In this document: piece by piece, positions 62,145 to 64,000 of the stretch
Position numbering within the stretch: position 1 is the first letter of the stretch
How the letters are laid out: each line of letters begins with the position of its first letter
DNA from: Paludibacteraceae bacterium
GTDB lineage: Bacteria > Bacteroidota > Bacteroidia > Bacteroidales > Paludibacteraceae
Assembly: GCA_017556705.1 (NCBI GenBank)
Contig: JAFYMG010000001.1
Location: 218,098-282,097 of the forward strand
Reading direction: 5' to 3'
Length of the DNA stretch: 64,000 nt
Notes under the pieces: model-generated
Told to the model about the DNA's origin: nothing
The model's input: only the letters and a program-made list of their open reading frames with translations
The model's database searches: none
Translations under genes and position numbers: made by a program

Positions 62145-64000
62145 ATGAAGAAATTATCTTTCTTTTTGATGGCAATGCTTATCTCATTGGTAAGCTTTGC
62201 GCAGGATGCTCCTGTTTACGAGTTGTATTCTGTATCTGGTTCTAACAACAGTTACTCTGGTAACTGCGATGTCACAGTTGATGGCATCAAATGGAACCTG
62301 ACAGGAAACTCTACCATGGATCCATGGCGTATCGGAGGTAAGAGCATCACTAATCAAGACCGTGCTTTGTATAGCAAGACTCCTCTTGCTTACAACATCG
62401 ACAAGATCGAGGTAACTCACGGTACAGCTAGTAGCATTACGGTTAATAGTTTCAAACTCATTATCTCTGACGAGGCTAATGGTGCTGGCGAGACTATTGA
62501 CGTAGCTTTCAAAGCAAGTGCTACTACCACTATTGATTTGCCAGAAGGCGATTACAGCAACAAGTACTTCAAGTTCTTGTACAATGTAACTGTTTCTGGA
62601 ACAAGCAACAAGTACGTTCAATTTGTAGGTGCTAAATTCTACGCAGCACTTGCTGAGGACGCAGTTAAAGCTCCTATTATCAAGGGTGCTGAGGACTTTA
62701 TCTCTGAGACTGAAGTAACTATCGAAGCAGAGGATGATGTTACCGTTTATTACACATTGGACGGTACAGAGCCTACTACTGCTAGCACAGTTTACGCAGC
62801 TCCTTTCACTGTTAAGGAGACCACTACTGTTAAAGCTATTGCTTATCGTGGCGAGACTGCTAGTTTCGTAACTTCTGCTACTTTCACCCAAGCTACTCGC
62901 GTTACAGCTGCTGAGGCTGCTGAGTTGGCAATGAAGGTTGCTAGCAACAATGCTTTGACTTCTGTTACCTATGTAATCAATGCTTATGTTACCAGCGTTA
63001 TTGACCAAACTCTTTCTAGCGGTCAACAACGTTTCTGGGTTGCTGACACCAAAGATGGTGGCCAAGTACTCCAATCATACTACTGCAACGTACCACAAGT
63101 ACTCAAAGTAGGTGACTACATCCAAATGTTTGGTAAATTGACCAAATATAACGAAAATCCTCAAATGAAGAATGGTGATGTAACTATTCTCGAAGAGCCT
63201 GCTCCAGAACCAGTTATGTTCACCGTTACCGCTACCGCTGAGAACGGTACTGTAGAGGGCGCTGGCGAGTATGCTGAGAATGCCGAGGCTACTCTTACCG
63301 CTACTGCAGCTGAAGGTTACGAGTTCGTTAACTGGACTGTAGACGGCGCTGAGGTTTCTACAGAGAACCCTTATACATTCGTTGTTACTGCTAACGTTGC
63401 TCTCGTAGCTAACTTCAAAGAGGTTGTTACAGAAGAGCCACTTCCAGAAGGCGTTCCTACCCAAGAAGAATTGTGGGCAAGTTTCCAAACAGCAGCAGGC
63501 TTGAGCTTAGGTACATTGAGCGAGATAGCTGCTAGCACAGATCCTGTACCATGCAAAGTAATTTGTACTCCTTTAACTGCTACTGAAGTGCAAAAAGCAT
63601 TTGCAAATGCAGAGTGGGCTTGGCTCAAGAATTATATCAAGGAAGTGCAAAATGCGCAAAAGGGTAATCCTGTAGCAGCTAGTACAGTTCCAGAATTGAC
63701 AGACGATTTGACTTCTGCAACTTGGCGTTATGCTATTGCTGCTTTCTTCCTCCAAACACAATACGCAGCTTGGCCATATTCTGCTGACTTCACTGAGGCT
63801 GGTAAACCACAAGCATGGGGTCCTGCATACCTCGCTGCTCAAAAACCTGCTGAACCAGCTACCGAGACTGTTTACTTCATCAACGCTAAGAAATGGGCGA
63901 AAGTAAATGTTTACGCTTGGACTACAGATCCTAACGCATCATGGCCAGGTGCTGCTGCTACCAAAGAGGCAGAGCAAATTGCTGGTTATGACGTATATTC
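62145..64000 (+). CDS. Secreted modular protein with CHB_HEX-, OB-like, InlB-repeat- and CBM26-like domains, 3' end outside window
   Basis: At least 618 residues are visible. A signal peptide (1-20, ending SFAQ) precedes a beta-rich domain (25-180) of the carbohydrate-binding or discoidin kind. Next come a chitobiase C-terminal-like module (about 185-245, TLDGTEPTTASTVYAAPF), an OB-like domain (about 255-350, RFWVADTKDGG, KVGDYIQMFGKLTKY), a divergent InlB B-repeat (about 360-425, AAEGYEFVNWTVDG) and a helical region. Near the edge starts FINAKKWAKVNVYAWTTD...SWPGAAAT, the starch-binding CBM26 pattern. The modules suggest a surface glycan-binding or glycan-degrading protein; any catalytic domain would lie beyond the edge. 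Its high Ala/Thr/Val content and GCT/ACT-rich codons differ from the housekeeping genes and suggest high expression. Confidence 0.85.
   Translation, partial: MKKLSFFLMAMLISLVSFAQDAPVYELYSVSGSNNSYSGNCDVTVDGIKWNLTGNSTMDPWRIGGKSITNQDRALYSKTPLAYNIDKIEVTHGTASSITVNSFKLIISDEANGAGETIDVAFKASATTTIDLPEGDYSNKYFKFLYNVTVSGTSNKYVQFVGAKFYAALAEDAVKAPIIKGAEDFISETEVTIEAEDDVTVYYTLDGTEPTTASTVYAAPFTVKETTTVKAIAYRGETASFVTSATFTQATRVTAAEAAELAMKVASNNALTSVTYVINAYVTSVIDQTLSSGQQRFWVADTKDGGQVLQSYYCNVPQVLKVGDYIQMFGKLTKYNENPQMKNGDVTILEEPAPEPVMFTVTATAENGTVEGAGEYAENAEATLTATAAEGYEFVNWTVDGAEVSTENPYTFVVTANVALVANFKEVVTEEPLPEGVPTQEELWASFQTAAGLSLGTLSEIAASTDPVPCKVICTPLTATEVQKAFANAEWAWLKNYIKEVQNAQKGNPVAASTVPELTDDLTSATWRYAIAAFFLQTQYAAWPYSADFTEAGKPQAWGPAYLAAQKPAEPATETVYFINAKKWAKVNVYAWTTDPNASWPGAAATKEAEQIAGYDVY

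Noticed and set aside
62184..63074. Long antisense open frame (296 codons) opposite the secreted modular protein
   Set aside because: It mirrors a low-complexity GCT/ACT-rich gene with a signal peptide, promoter and domain matches on the plus strand; the antisense frame has none.

Overview
The window looks like chromosome from a member of the order Bacteroidales (phylum Bacteroidota). The main reason is the promoter grammar. At least 17 sites have a TTG/TTTG box followed, always at the same distance, by TAnnTTTG, which is the -33/-7 signal of the Bacteroidota primary sigma factor. Shine-Dalgarno sequences are weak throughout. The gene content agrees: a His-rich TonB-dependent receptor, a GldB-like lipoprotein, fused SecDF, a Nif3/C4-zinc-ribbon pair, DUF5606, FISUMP- and SUMF1-type envelope proteins and an mnmG-apt-uvrC order. 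I cannot fix the family or genus.

Layout from left to right. 1-7.4 kb: the 5' part of an NfnAB/SudAB-type flavin oxidoreductase, a regulator fusing an RIC/hemerythrin-like module to a LuxR helix-turn-helix, a TonB receptor, and a DUF5606-nif3-zinc-ribbon operon. 7.5-13.1 kb: plsC, a PfkB kinase, tRNA-Asn, uvrD/pcrA and rlmI. 13.1-16.8 kb: an AT-rich accessory patch with unrecognised small genes, a three-module lipoprotein, clustered inverted repeats and a structured minus-strand RNA. 16.8-28.1 kb: one long minus-strand series (tsaE, an envelope protein, an S41 protease, lolD, gldB-like, sufS, an EEP nuclease), then an ECF sigma cassette, uvrC and apt. 28.2-36.3 kb: a perfect parS site, mnmG, yraN and the complete rod-shape cluster mreB-mreC-mreD-mrdA-rodA. 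36.4-44 kb: a SUMF1-like protein, smpB, an RNA m5C methyltransferase, a DUF6340-like gene overlapping a DEAD-box helicase tail to tail, an origin-like AT-rich region at 42.0-42.3 kb, corA and rsmA. 44.2-52.4 kb: a GtrA-like protein, an epimerase, a K+/H+ antiporter, a thioredoxin-like protein, aroB, lptG/F, tgt and panD. 52.5-64 kb: initiator tRNA, secDF, rsfS, ftsH, an M16 peptidase and the start of a large secreted modular protein with a CBM26-like module.

Most genes are core housekeeping genes. The unusual signal is between and inside them. First, a 199-bp element with perfect 17-bp terminal inverted repeats and a 4-bp target duplication sits directly in front of the rsfS start codon. Second, degenerate 7-mer (sometimes 8-18-mer) tandem repeats occur at more than a dozen places, and several are read in frame as part of AroB, TsaE, FtsH, a GtrA-like protein, a sigma factor and RsmA. 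Third, a GC-rich dispersed element sharing a GTTTAGAGGACG-like core occurs four times, once inside a coding sequence. Fourth, a parS site and a DnaA-box-like cluster 14 kb apart suggest that the window is close to the replication origin.
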